Shown here: piece after piece, positions 23,925-32,749 of the stretch
Numbering within the stretch: the stretch's first letter is position 1
Layout of the letters: the number at the start of each line of letters is the position of its first letter
DNA from: Acidobacteriota bacterium
GTDB lineage: Bacteria > Acidobacteriota > Thermoanaerobaculia > Multivoradales > JBCCEF01
DNA length: 64,000 nt
Direction: 5' to 3'
NCBI GenBank assembly: GCA_039028635.1
Contig: JBCCHV010000013.1
Location: forward strand, 47,974-111,973
Notes under the pieces: model-generated
Told to the model about the DNA's origin: nothing
The model's input: only the letters and a program-made list of their open reading frames with translations
The model's database searches: none
Made by a program: the position numbers and the translations under genes

Positions 23925-26900
23925 GTGCATGGCCCCCTCATTTGCTTTCCTTTTTCTTACCGCTCCACCCTCCTGACCTGTTGTTGCCTCATCCTCCTGC
24001 TGGCCATTGCCGGGCCAGCCGGCGGCGCCGTGCCCCCAGCGTCCGCCGACGGTGAGCTGAGCAGCCGAACCACCGGCGAGTCTCTCGGACTGCGCATGGC
24101 CGCACCGATGCGGGCGATGGATCTGCCCGCCGGAGTCGCCGCCGACGCCTGGGAGAGCTTTCGCCTCACCCAGGGCCTGAGCCCGAAGGCCGCCGAGCGT
24201 GCGGTCTTCGATCGCCGCACCGGCCGACCTCTGGTCATCGAGCTGTCGGTGCCCTGGATCCCGGGCGCCGGCAACTCACTGGCCGCAGCCAAGGGCATCG
24301 ACACCTTGCCCGAGCTCGAGCGGCTGGGTCGGGAGTGGATCGATCGCCACGCCGACCTCGCCGGCATCACCTCCGCCGAGCTGGTGCTCGACGAGAAGGC
24401 CTCCCAGGGCGTCGGCCCGCTGGCCGGTGCCGAGGGCGACCCGCGCTACCGCCTCTGGCACGTGGTGTTCCGCTGGCAGCCCCACGGCCTGCCAGTGGAC
24501 GGCGCGCGAGTGGTCTTCCGCGTCAACCACGGCAACCTGATCCACTGGGAGATGGAGAACATCTCATCGTCTCTGGAGGTGCCGAAGGCGGCAGTGCCGG
24601 AAGTTCTGGTGGATGCGCAGCAGAGCCGCAAGGCGCTGGCCGAGTACTTGGGCGGTGAGAAGGCCGGTGATCTCTACTACAAGGATGGCGATCTGCGCTT
24701 GATCCCGACCTCACCGTCGCTGGTGGTGGGCGACGGGCCGCCGGTGTACATCGGCACCTTCGGCCGCGGACTCGAGTACCGCTTGGTGCGCGAGCACAGC
24801 TTCCAGCGCGCCGGCGATTCGGAGGTCTGGGAAGGCCTGGTCGACGCCTACACCGGCGCCGTCGTTTCCTTCCGCGGCACCGCCGTCGACGCCGTCGCCC
24901 GGGGCCGGGTCAGGCCCCATGGCAGCTTGACGTCGGAGGTCAACCAGAACTTCCCGTGGGTGGACTATCGCCAGAGCCCGGTGCAGTTCGCCGACGAGAA
25001 CGGGATCTTCACCTCGGGTGTGCCCAACCGCTCCTTCATGCGCGGCGAGCAGGTCGAAATGGACGATGTCTGCGGCACCATCGACTTCAACACCGGGGTG
25101 GGAAATCTCGACTTCGGCGGCGCCTCAAACCCCCTCACCAATGACTGCAACAGCACCGCCGGGCCGACCGATGGCAACACCAGCGCATCTCGAACCAGCT
25201 ACTTCTGGGCCAACGATGGCCTCAAGCGGGCGCGGGAGTTCATGCCCAACCTCGATTGGTCCGCCGGCTCGGCCAGCGGACCGCTGACCATCGAGGTCAA
25301 TCGCGACACCGGCCTCTGTCTGGGGCAGTACTTCGATCTGCCGAACCACAAGATCGAGATGACCCGCGACGTTGCGCGCTGCAACAACGCCGGTGAGAAC
25401 GTCACCCATCTGCTGCACGAGCTCGGTCACGCCATCGATTTCACCGACGGCAGCCATCCGGGCACCGACGGCGGCTCCGGCGAGGGTTACGCCGACATCG
25501 TCGCCGCTCTCCACGTCGAGGACTCTTGCATTGCGCGCGGTGCCGAGTACGCGGACGGTTGCGGTGCGTTCCAGAATTACGACTGCAGCGCCACCTGCGA
25601 CGGCTTCCGCGACATCGACTGGCGGACCCACAAGGGCATGGTGCCGCACACCCCGCAGACCAACCTGGCCTGCGGCAGCGGGCATCCGAGCTGGCAGGGG
25701 CCCTGTGGTCGCCAGCCGCACTGCGAGACGGCGCCGGGCACCGAGTCCATCTGGGATTTGGTGCAGGAGCTGATCCTCGCCGGCTACAGCTCGGCCCAGG
25801 CCTTCGACAAGGTCGAAGAGCTGTTCTACAGCTCACGACCGAGTGCCGGCTCCTTCTTCACCTGCCAGTTCGCCACCACCACCCGCGAGGGCGGCAATGT
25901 CGCCGGCTCGCTCTACCACACGCTGCGGGCGCAGGATGACTGCGATGGCGATCCGGGCAACGGCACGCCCCACGCGGCGGCCATCTTCACCGCCCTGGCG
26001 CGCCATGAGATCGCTGTCGGCTCGGCTTCCGATCCGGCCAATCAGAACAACGATTGCTCGGCCTCGATCACCGTCGACGAGCCGCTCGGGGGCGACACCT
26101 GGCCGGTCGGTGGTGGTCGCTTCATTCGCTGGACCTCGGACGGCATCACCGGCAACGTGCGCATCTCCCTGTCGCGCAACGGCGGTGCCTTCCAGACCCT
26201 CTTCACCAGCACCCCCGACGATGGCGGTCAGTTCTGGATCGTCACCGGGCCGCTGGCCAACACCGCGGTGATGCGGGTGGCGAGCGTTTCCGATCCGACG
26301 GTCTTCGGCGACAGTGCGCCCTTCGCCATCACGGTGGCCGGGTTCGTCATCAACAACACCGGCGACGCCGGCGACAACAACCTCGGCGACAACGCCTGCG
26401 CCACCTCCGGCGGCGTCTGCACCCTGCGCGCCGCCTTGCAGCAGTCGAATGCTTCCTTGGGTCGCCAGCGGCTGACCTTCGCGCTGCCCTCGGGCAATAC
26501 CTTCCAACCGGCTTCGGCACTGCCGGTGGTCACCGATCCGGTGCAGATCGAAGGCATCTCGCAGACGCCCCAGGGTTTGGTCGAGATCGATGGCTCGGCC
26601 GCCGGGACCAACGTCATCGGCCTCGACATCACCGCCGGCGACAGCGAGGTCAATGGTCTGGTGATCAACCGCTTCGACAATGCCGGCCTGCGATTGAACG
26701 GTGGCAGCGGCAACATCGTGCTGATGAACCGCATCGGCACCGATCAGGCGGGACTGGTCGATCTCGGCAATGGCATGGCCGGAATTCAGATCACCAACTC
26801 GTCCGGCAACTCGATCGGCGGCCTGCGCCCGGGAGGCGGCAACGTCCTGTCGGGCAACGAGTGGGGCATTCGCCTGTCGGGTGTCGGAGCGCGCGACAAC

Positions 26901-27551
26901 TTCATCTTCGGCAACTCCATCGGAACCTCGATCTTCAATCAGGGGCCGCTGGGCAACACTCGCCACGGCATCGTGATCGTCAGTGGTGCGAACCGCAACA
27001 CCATCGCCGATGGTGTGCCGCGAGGAGTCATCATCCGTGATGCGACGGCCAACACCATCGCCTACAACGGCTTCGATGGCATCGCGGTGCTCGATGGCGT
27101 TCAGAACGACATCTATGCCAATCGCATCCACGACAACGGTGGTCTCGGCATCGATCTCGCCAACGACGGGGTGACCCCCAACGACCCGGGCGATCCCGAT
27201 GTCGGCCCCAACAACCTGCAGAACTTCCCGGTGATCACCAGCGTGGTGGTGGGTTCCTCCGACACCACGGTCACCGGGACCCTGGACCTCGGCCCGGGGG
27301 GTATCGACACCGGCTTCGTCGTCGACGTCTACGTCAGCGATGTCTGTGATCCGTCCGGTCATGGGGAGGGCAAGTGGCATTCGAAGCCCTTCACCCTGAA
27401 CACCGATCCCCTGGGCAACTGGACGATGGTGCTCCACACCCTGGTGTCGCCGGGGGACGTCATCACGGCGACGGCGACGCGCAGCCGTTCGACCTCCGAG
27501 TTCTCGGCCTGCTTCACGGTGCCGTTGCGCCGTGGTCAGTTCGACCGCTGA
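23925..27551 (+). CDS. Giant secreted zinc metalloprotease fused to CSLREC beta-helix domain
   Basis: This 1208-residue exported protein has a signal peptide (STLLTCCCLILLLAIAGPAGG), a pro-region of about 300 residues with a peptidase-propeptide look (YRLWHVVFRWQPHGLPVDGA), and a gluzincin-type catalytic region: HELGH at residues 498-502 with a downstream GEGYAD whose Glu520 is the likely third ligand. A Ser-Thr-Asn-rich linker is followed by a Kre9-like segment (VDEPLGGDTWPVGGGRFIRW). A CSLREC-type motif (CATSGGVCTLRAALQQSN) near residue 824 then opens a right-handed beta-helix reaching about residue 1130. The start is a GTG at 23925 with AAGGAG ten bases ahead. A strong terminator follows. 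Its target is unknown; a role in digestion of extracellular matter is plausible. Confidence 0.85.
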   Translation: MHGPLICFPFSYRSTLLTCCCLILLLAIAGPAGGAVPPASADGELSSRTTGESLGLRMAAPMRAMDLPAGVAADAWESFRLTQGLSPKAAERAVFDRRTGRPLVIELSVPWIPGAGNSLAAAKGIDTLPELERLGREWIDRHADLAGITSAELVLDEKASQGVGPLAGAEGDPRYRLWHVVFRWQPHGLPVDGARVVFRVNHGNLIHWEMENISSSLEVPKAAVPEVLVDAQQSRKALAEYLGGEKAGDLYYKDGDLRLIPTSPSLVVGDGPPVYIGTFGRGLEYRLVREHSFQRAGDSEVWEGLVDAYTGAVVSFRGTAVDAVARGRVRPHGSLTSEVNQNFPWVDYRQSPVQFADENGIFTSGVPNRSFMRGEQVEMDDVCGTIDFNTGVGNLDFGGASNPLTNDCNSTAGPTDGNTSASRTSYFWANDGLKRAREFMPNLDWSAGSASGPLTIEVNRDTGLCLGQYFDLPNHKIEMTRDVARCNNAGENVTHLLHELGHAIDFTDGSHPGTDGGSGEGYADIVAALHVEDSCIARGAEYADGCGAFQNYDCSATCDGFRDIDWRTHKGMVPHTPQTNLACGSGHPSWQGPCGRQPHCETAPGTESIWDLVQELILAGYSSAQAFDKVEELFYSSRPSAGSFFTCQFATTTREGGNVAGSLYHTLRAQDDCDGDPGNGTPHAAAIFTALARHEIAVGSASDPANQNNDCSASITVDEPLGGDTWPVGGGRFIRWTSDGITGNVRISLSRNGGAFQTLFTSTPDDGGQFWIVTGPLANTAVMRVASVSDPTVFGDSAPFAITVAGFVINNTGDAGDNNLGDNACATSGGVCTLRAALQQSNASLGRQRLTFALPSGNTFQPASALPVVTDPVQIEGISQTPQGLVEIDGSAAGTNVIGLDITAGDSEVNGLVINRFDNAGLRLNGGSGNIVLMNRIGTDQAGLVDLGNGMAGIQITNSSGNSIGGLRPGGGNVLSGNEWGIRLSGVGARDNFIFGNSIGTSIFNQGPLGNTRHGIVIVSGANRNTIADGVPRGVIIRDATANTIAYNGFDGIAVLDGVQNDIYANRIHDNGGLGIDLANDGVTPNDPGDPDVGPNNLQNFPVITSVVVGSSDTTVTGTLDLGPGGIDTGFVVDVYVSDVCDPSGHGEGKWHSKPFTLNTDPLGNWTMVLHTLVSPGDVITATATRSRSTSEFSACFTVPLRRGQFDR

Positions 27552-27578
27552 GAGCTCGGCTCTCCTGGCAGTGATTGG

Positions 27579-27609
27579 CAGCCCCCGGCTTCGGCCGGGG
27601 GCTGTTTTT
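27579..27609 (+). terminator. Rho-independent terminator of the metalloprotease gene
   Basis: CAGCCCCCGGC and GCCGGGGGCTG form a perfect 11-bp stem capped by a TTCG tetraloop (27579-27604), followed directly by TTTTT. It begins 28 bp after the stop codon. This is the clearest intrinsic terminator in the window. Confidence 0.93.
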
Positions 27610-27659
27610 CTTGACCGGCCGTGAGATGCCCCTTGACATCGGCTCTCAATCGAGAAAGC

Positions 27660-27675
27660 ATAACCAAATGGTTAT
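27660..27675. promoter_or_regulatory. ArsR operator palindrome over the start codon
   Basis: ATAACCAAATGGTTAT (27660-27675) has 7-bp arms around AA and contains the arsR ATG. Similar ATAACCA-type palindromes are typical of ArsR regulators paired with SRPBCC genes. A TTGACA at 27633-27638 could be a -35 box, with the -10 overlapping the palindrome, so bound repressor would block initiation. Confidence 0.65.
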
Positions 27676-28012
27676 TAGTGAGGAGCAACTCGACCGAGTC
27701 TTTGGTGCGCTCTCGGATGTCACCCGGCGGGACATGCTCGCCCGTCTGGCCGGTGGCGAGCACAACGTCCGGTCGCTGGCCGAGCCCTACGAGATGTCGC
27801 AGCCGGCGGTCTCCAAGCACCTGCGGGTGCTCGAACGGGCCGGGCTGATCCATCGCCGTAAACAGGGCCGGGAGCATTTCATCGCCGTCAACCCGGCGAT
27901 GGCGGAGGTGGCGCTGCACTGGATCGCGCGCTACACCGCCCTGTGGAAGGCTCAGTTCGACGCCGTCGAGGCGCTCCTCGAAGAGAAACGACGCAAGGAG
28001 CCGGTGAACTGA
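27668..28012 (+). CDS. ArsR-family transcriptional regulator
   Basis: This 114-residue winged-helix repressor contains LDRVFGALSDVTRRDMLARL, the recognition region YEMSQPAVSKHLRVLERAGL and the wing RRKQGREHFIAV. No cysteine metal site is present, so it belongs to the non-metal ArsR group that accompanies SRPBCC proteins. The start at 27668 lies inside its own palindromic operator. The stop is 63 bp before the SRPBCC gene, giving the familiar ArsR-AHSA1 operon. Confidence 0.93.
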   Translation: MVISEEQLDRVFGALSDVTRRDMLARLAGGEHNVRSLAEPYEMSQPAVSKHLRVLERAGLIHRRKQGREHFIAVNPAMAEVALHWIARYTALWKAQFDAVEALLEEKRRKEPVN

Positions 28013-28075
28013 ACGCTGGGCGCCAACGGCGAACACCGCCGGGGGGCCCGACGGCATCGGTCAGAAAGGGACAGC

Positions 28076-28531
28076 ATGGAAACCAAGGTCGAGTTCGATG
28101 GCGAGAAGCTGACCGTCACCCGTACCTTCGAGGCGCCGCGGGAGTCGGTGTTCGATGCCTGGATCGAGGCCAGCAAGGTCGAGCTTTGGTGGGGCTGTGG
28201 CCAGACCACCAAGACCGAGTCGCAGGTCGAGCCGCGGGTCGGTGGCAAGTATGTGCACAACATGCACCTCGAGGGCGTTGGGGAGTTCGAGATCGTGGGC
28301 GTGATCAAGGAGTTCGATCCGCCGGCGCGGCTGGTCTACGAGGCCACCGACCGGCGTCGCGAGGGACCGGCGACGACGGTGCAGGTCGACTTCGTCGCCG
28401 AAGACGAAGGCCGTACCCGAGTCACCCTGGTGCAAGACCATCTCGAGCCCGAGTTCATCGAGTACGTCAAGGACGGCTGGCGCGCCGCCTTCGGCAAGCT
28501 CGGCAAGTTCCTCCTCTCAGAGGCCGCCTGA
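28076..28531 (+). CDS. SRPBCC (AHSA1-like) domain protein
   Basis: This 151-residue cytoplasmic protein is an intact AHSA1/SRPBCC domain: LTVTRTFEAPRESVFDAWIE, then WWGCGQTTKTESQVEPRVGGKY, then FDPPARLVYEATD and a C-terminal helix DGWRAAFGKLGKFL. These proteins bind hydrophobic ligands in a deep pocket. It is co-transcribed with the ArsR regulator, which probably responds to a related small molecule. A large inverted structure begins 15 bp after its stop. Confidence 0.92.
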   Translation: METKVEFDGEKLTVTRTFEAPRESVFDAWIEASKVELWWGCGQTTKTESQVEPRVGGKYVHNMHLEGVGEFEIVGVIKEFDPPARLVYEATDRRREGPATTVQVDFVAEDEGRTRVTLVQDHLEPEFIEYVKDGWRAAFGKLGKFLLSEAA

Positions 28532-28546
28532 GGGCTCCGTAACGAA

Positions 28547-28629
28547 ATCCTCCGGAGAGTCGTCAGAGCGGGAAAGGGCGCGGCAGCCAAGTTCGCTGTC
28601 GCGCCTTCCCAGGGACGACTTCGGAGGAT
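28547..28629 (+). promoter_or_regulatory. Structured leader that pairs with the ribosome-binding site of the next gene
   Basis: ATCCTCCG (28547-28554) pairs perfectly with CGGAGGAT (28622-28629), which contains the GGAGG ribosome site of the ATG at 28637. Inside it AGTCGTC (28558-28564) pairs with GACGACT (28614-28620). An inner hairpin pairs 28570-28574 with 28606-28610 and 28577-28587 with 28595-28605 (one G-U). The combined stem has more than 30 pairs. It may serve as a terminator for the upstream operon, a translational switch, or both. Confidence 0.55.
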
Positions 28630-28636
28630 CGAGACC

Positions 28637-29272
28637 ATGCCTCTTCGCAATCTTTGCCGGCCCGGTGCCTGGCTCGGGGCTCTGTTGGTGAGCGCTGCGC
28701 TGGCATCCGCAGCCACCGCCGACCCGACCACCAACTTCTGCATCGAACGCCTGCATCCGCCGGCCTGCGTGGTCGGAAGCTGGGCGCTCGACGACGACGC
28801 CTTCGAGAATCAGATTCGCCCCATGCTCGCCCAGCTGAGGGCGATGGGGGCTTCGGATCTCACCTGGCGGGTCGAGCCGGACAGCGGCGAGATCGTCACC
28901 ATCGGTGGCGACGGGCAGCTCTCTCGCTCGCGCCGCACCAACCTCCATTTGCGCGGGACGGCGCCCAGCGGTCAGCAGGTCATCGGCAAGCTCCGCTTCA
29001 CGGACGAGTTCGTGGGCACCCTGTGCCAGCACGATGCCGAGCCGCGCTGGCTGTACATGGCGGTCGACATGGAACGCACCGTCGGCGAATCCTTCATGGT
29101 CATCGACGGCCAGAGCATCGACCTCCGGCCAGCTTTTGCCCATGTGCCGATGCCGAGCTTCACTGGCAGCTTCACCTACCGCTGCGAAGAGGATGTGCTG
29201 ACCGTCGAGATGGCCGATCGCTCCCTCGGCGCCTTCCGCCAGAAACTGGTGCTCAAGCGTCGGCCGCGCTGA
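28637..29272 (+). CDS. Exported protein of unknown function
   Basis: I do not recognise this 211-residue protein. It has a signal peptide (LGALLVSAALASAATA) and a cysteine-containing mature domain. The motif PPACVVGSWALDDDAFENQI near residue 43 is followed by a region resembling a small lipocalin-like sheet, with the closing FTGSFTYRCEEDVLTVEM. Four or five cysteines suggest disulfides. GGAGG lies nine bases before the ATG but is buried in the leader structure, so translation may be controlled. Confidence 0.7.
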   Translation: MPLRNLCRPGAWLGALLVSAALASAATADPTTNFCIERLHPPACVVGSWALDDDAFENQIRPMLAQLRAMGASDLTWRVEPDSGEIVTIGGDGQLSRSRRTNLHLRGTAPSGQQVIGKLRFTDEFVGTLCQHDAEPRWLYMAVDMERTVGESFMVIDGQSIDLRPAFAHVPMPSFTGSFTYRCEEDVLTVEMADRSLGAFRQKLVLKRRPR

Positions 29273-29515
29273 TTCAGCGGCTCGCCTGTAAGCGGTTCTG
29301 CAACCAGGAACGAGCCAAGCGCCCTTGGCGGCCGGCTTGACCGTTGCCGTGGATTGCGGCTGTCGGAACCTCTGCCGCTCAACTATTCGTCGGCGATCGA
29401 GTATCAGGCTGTAGATTTCGATCACGGGGCCGCCTGCCGGGACGGCCTCTGAGGCGAGGTGGTTGCGCCGTGGCTCCGGTGGCGAGGCCGGCGGCGATCC
29501 GGGGAGGTTCTGGCG

Positions 29516-30733
29516 ATGGCGAGTCGAATCGGACGTTCAGTTGGGGTGCTGGTGTGGTTGGTTTTGGTGATGCTTCTTCTGGGGGCCTGTCGCGAAGCCG
29601 GCGACTCGCCGGCCGGACTCGAGCCTGCGCCGCTGGCAGCTCCCCTGGGAGATCCTTGGCAGGAGACGGTCGAGCTGGAGGTTCCCTCCGAGCGGCTGGG
29701 CGCTAGTCGCACCGTGGCGTTGCGCATCACCAGTGTGCCGGGGAGTGAACGCGACACGCCGCGGCCGCTGGTGATGGTGATGGACGGAGCCAGCTACCAC
29801 GGCCTGGTGAGCGGGTATGCCGAGGCGATGGCGCGCCGCTGGGCCCTGCCAGGGCTGATCATCGTCTCGGTGCCGCACCAGCAGCGCGAAGCGGAGCTTT
29901 CGTCGCTGCGCCATGGTGGCATCGCCGAGAATCCCTTCTACCGCTTCCTGGTCGACGAGCTGACGCCGTTCATCGCCGAGCGCTATCCGGCGGCCCCCCA
30001 TCGCTCGCTTCTCGGCTATTCCTCCGGCGGTGCCTTCGCGCTCGCCGCCTTGTTCGAAAACGACGGCGCCTTCCAGGGTTTCGTGGTGGGCGCTGCACCG
30101 CCCGTCGAGCGCCTCGACGACGGGCGCCAGGTCGAGCTTCTGCCCGCCCAGGTCGCCGCCACCCGCGGCGCCGTGCCCCGACTGCTGCATCTCGGCGTCG
30201 GCAGCCTCGATCAGGACTGGTTCCTCGACGCCGAAGAGGCCATCCGGCAGCGCCTGGGCGACGCCCGGTCGCTCGGCGTCGAGCTTTCCGCCCGGCGCGT
30301 CCCTGGCGCCACCCACAACAGCGCGGCGCCGCAGGTGCTGCTCGACGGGCTCGGCGAGATCTTCGGGCCCTGGGAGCTGCCGATCAGCTACCAGCTGGGC
30401 TTCGATGCCAAGCCTTTGCGCACCTGGAGCGAGCGCCACGAGGCGCGCTTCGGCTTCGCCGCGCAGCTACCCGAGGAGGTGCTGGTGCAGTACGGCATGG
30501 GGCCGTTCTTCGATGGCGACTTCGCCACCGCCCTACCGGTCTTTGAGGTGGCGGCCGAGATCCATCCCGCCAGCCCGGCGGCGGCGTGGTATCTCGCCGC
30601 CTCGCTGCGCGGTCTCGAGCGCCCGGCGGAGGCCCTCGAAGTCGCCGAGGCGGCTCTCGCCGATCGCCCGGGCGAGGCGGACGCCGGCCCCTGGGAGCAG
30701 CGCCTGCGGCAGCTCGCCGACGAGCTGCGCTGA
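29516..30733 (+). CDS. Lipoprotein esterase (PF00756-like) with C-terminal TPR
   Basis: This 405-residue protein has a lipoprotein signal (VLVWLVLVMLLLGAC) and an esterase-D-like alpha/beta-hydrolase domain: PRPLVMVMDGASYHGLVSGY, nucleophile elbow LLGYSSGGAFALA, and late RVPGATHNSAA with the candidate catalytic histidine. Enterochelin-esterase-like enzymes share this layout. The last 90 residues hold a TPR-like helical pair (VFEVAAEIHPASPAAAWYLA, ALEVAEAALADRPGEA). The ATG at 29516 follows GGGGAGG. Its substrate is not known. Confidence 0.82.
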   Translation: MASRIGRSVGVLVWLVLVMLLLGACREAGDSPAGLEPAPLAAPLGDPWQETVELEVPSERLGASRTVALRITSVPGSERDTPRPLVMVMDGASYHGLVSGYAEAMARRWALPGLIIVSVPHQQREAELSSLRHGGIAENPFYRFLVDELTPFIAERYPAAPHRSLLGYSSGGAFALAALFENDGAFQGFVVGAAPPVERLDDGRQVELLPAQVAATRGAVPRLLHLGVGSLDQDWFLDAEEAIRQRLGDARSLGVELSARRVPGATHNSAAPQVLLDGLGEIFGPWELPISYQLGFDAKPLRTWSERHEARFGFAAQLPEEVLVQYGMGPFFDGDFATALPVFEVAAEIHPASPAAAWYLAASLRGLERPAEALEVAEAALADRPGEADAGPWEQRLRQLADELR

Positions 30734-30970
30734 TCGACCACGCGGCTCCGCGGGCTGCGCCTGTCCGGCCGGCGGTGTCCCTTGGGTGGCCTTCCTCGGA
30801 ATCCCTCTTCCGGCCGCACCGCGAGCGTGAAAGAGTAGTCCCGCGGGGGGAGCGGTCCTTCCGTCCTTCCCGTGCGCCCAGGGCCCTCGGCCCGGCGTCG
30901 ACGTCTCTTTGACACCCCACAACTCTTCCTCTTGCTCGGAGTCCTTGCGAATCCGAGGAGGTCCTCAGAT

Positions 30971-32731
30971 ATGAACCAGAAGCATCGAACCAATGTCTCC
31001 AACGTGCTCGTCATCGGTTCCGGAGGGGCCGGCCTGCGCGCCGCCATCGCGGCTCACCTCGCCGGCGCCGAGGTCATCGTGCTCGGCAAGCGCATGCGCA
31101 ACGATGCCCATACCGTGCTCGCGGCCGGTGGGATCAATGCCGCCCTCGCCACGGTCGATCCCGAGGACACTTGGGAGCAACACTTCGTCGACACCTACCG
31201 CGAAGGCTATTTCCTCGCCGAGCCACGCACCGTCGAGCTATTGGTGCAGGAAGCCCCGGCTCGTATTCTCGAGATGGCCGAGTGGGGAACGCCCTTCGCC
31301 CGCACCACCGATGGCGAGCTCGATCAGCGCTACTTCGGGGCCCACAAGTATCGCCGCACTTGCTATGCCGGCGATTACACTGGCCGCGCCCTGCTCAATA
31401 CCTTGACGGAGCAGGTCGAGAAGCTCGAAATCCCGATTCACGACCTGCAGTACGTCTCGCGTCTGCTGGTCGACGACTCGGCCGGCGAGCGGGAGTGTTT
31501 CGGGGCCATGGCCTTCGACATCGTGACCGGCGAGCGCACCGTCTACCTGGCCGATTCGGTCGTTCTGGCGGCGGGTGGTCACACTCGCATCTGGCGGCGC
31601 AGCTCGTCGCGTCGCGACGAGAACACCGGCGACGCCATGCGCCTCGCCCTGCACGCCGGCTGTGAGCTCGCCGACATGGAGCTGGTGCAGTTTCATCCCA
31701 CCGGCATGGTCTTTCCCGAAACCATGGCCGGGACACTGGTGACGGAGGCGGTGCGTGGCGAGGGTGGTCACCTGTTGAACCGCGATGGCCAGCGCTACAT
31801 GCAGCGCTACGACGCCGAGCGCATGGAGCTCTCCACCCGCGACCGAGTGGCGCTGGCCAACTACACCGAGATCGTCGAGGGCCGCGGCACCGAGAACCAC
31901 GGGGTGTTTCTCGACATCAGCCATCGCTCCAAGGAGTTCATTCTCGACAAGCTACCGCGCATGTATCGCCAGTTCATGGAGTCGCAGATGCTCGACATCT
32001 CCAAGCAGCCGATGGAGGTGGCGCCGACGGCGCACTACAGCATGGGCGGCTTGGTGGTCGAGCCGGACAGCCACGCCACCCGCGTGCGGGGTCTTTACGC
32101 GGCTGGTGAGTGCACCAGCGGCGTCCACGGCGCCAATCGCCTGGGCGGCAACTCCTTGGCCGAGATCCTGGTCTTCGGCAAGCGCGCCGGCGAAAGCGCC
32201 GCCGAGCATTCCGCGAATCTCGATATCCAGCGCCGCAGCCGGGCGGTGATCAACGCCGCCCACGACGAGCTCGACTTCTTGACCAAGCACGATGAGGAGC
32301 TGGCCCGCCCGCTGCAGCGGGCGGTGCGCGACATCATGTGGGGCCACTGCGGCGTGGTGCGCAGCGAGGACAAGCTGACGGAGGGTCTCGACAAGCTCGA
32401 CCAGATCCGCCAGGCGGCCCAGCACGTCGACGTGCGACCGAGTGCCGAAGGCTTTGGCGATCTCGCCCTGGCGCTCGATCTCCTCGGCTCCATCGACAGC
32501 GCCGAGGCCTCCCTGCGCTGTGCCGTGGCGCGCAAGGAAAGCCGCGGCTCCCATCAGCGTTCGGACTTCCCCGAGGTGGCGCCGGAGCAGCGCGTCAACC
32601 ACGTCGTCGAGCTCGCCGCCGATGGCGCGATGACGCTCGCCACGCGGCCGGTGCCGGAGGTACCGGCGAATCTGGCGGCGCGCCTCGAAGACGGCGAGGA
32701 CTTCGCGGTCGAGGGGCGCCTGCTCGAATAG
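30971..32731 (+). CDS. FAD-dependent succinate dehydrogenase/fumarate reductase-type flavoprotein, orphan
   Basis: This 586-residue flavoprotein has the FAD-binding GSGGAGLRAAIAAH at the N-terminus and AHTVLAAGGINAAL, where the histidine matches the covalent flavin site of SdhA/FrdA. Further motifs are ELVQFHPTGM, VRGEGGHLLN, RDRVALANY, THYSMGG-like AHYSMGGLVVEP and GANRLGGNSLAE. These fit a fumarate reductase/succinate dehydrogenase A subunit better than L-aspartate oxidase. No iron-sulfur or membrane subunit is adjacent. The ATG follows CGAGGAGG. It may be a soluble fumarate-type reductase or work with subunits encoded elsewhere. Confidence 0.86.
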   Translation: MNQKHRTNVSNVLVIGSGGAGLRAAIAAHLAGAEVIVLGKRMRNDAHTVLAAGGINAALATVDPEDTWEQHFVDTYREGYFLAEPRTVELLVQEAPARILEMAEWGTPFARTTDGELDQRYFGAHKYRRTCYAGDYTGRALLNTLTEQVEKLEIPIHDLQYVSRLLVDDSAGERECFGAMAFDIVTGERTVYLADSVVLAAGGHTRIWRRSSSRRDENTGDAMRLALHAGCELADMELVQFHPTGMVFPETMAGTLVTEAVRGEGGHLLNRDGQRYMQRYDAERMELSTRDRVALANYTEIVEGRGTENHGVFLDISHRSKEFILDKLPRMYRQFMESQMLDISKQPMEVAPTAHYSMGGLVVEPDSHATRVRGLYAAGECTSGVHGANRLGGNSLAEILVFGKRAGESAAEHSANLDIQRRSRAVINAAHDELDFLTKHDEELARPLQRAVRDIMWGHCGVVRSEDKLTEGLDKLDQIRQAAQHVDVRPSAEGFGDLALALDLLGSIDSAEASLRCAVARKESRGSHQRSDFPEVAPEQRVNHVVELAADGAMTLATRPVPEVPANLAARLEDGEDFAVEGRLLE

Positions 32732-32749
32732 GGGCTCTGCTCCCGTTCG

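Noticed and set aside
30971..32731. L-aspartate oxidase (NadB)
   Set aside because: The His of the covalent flavin site and overall motif set fit SdhA/FrdA better, and no nadA/nadC are adjacent.
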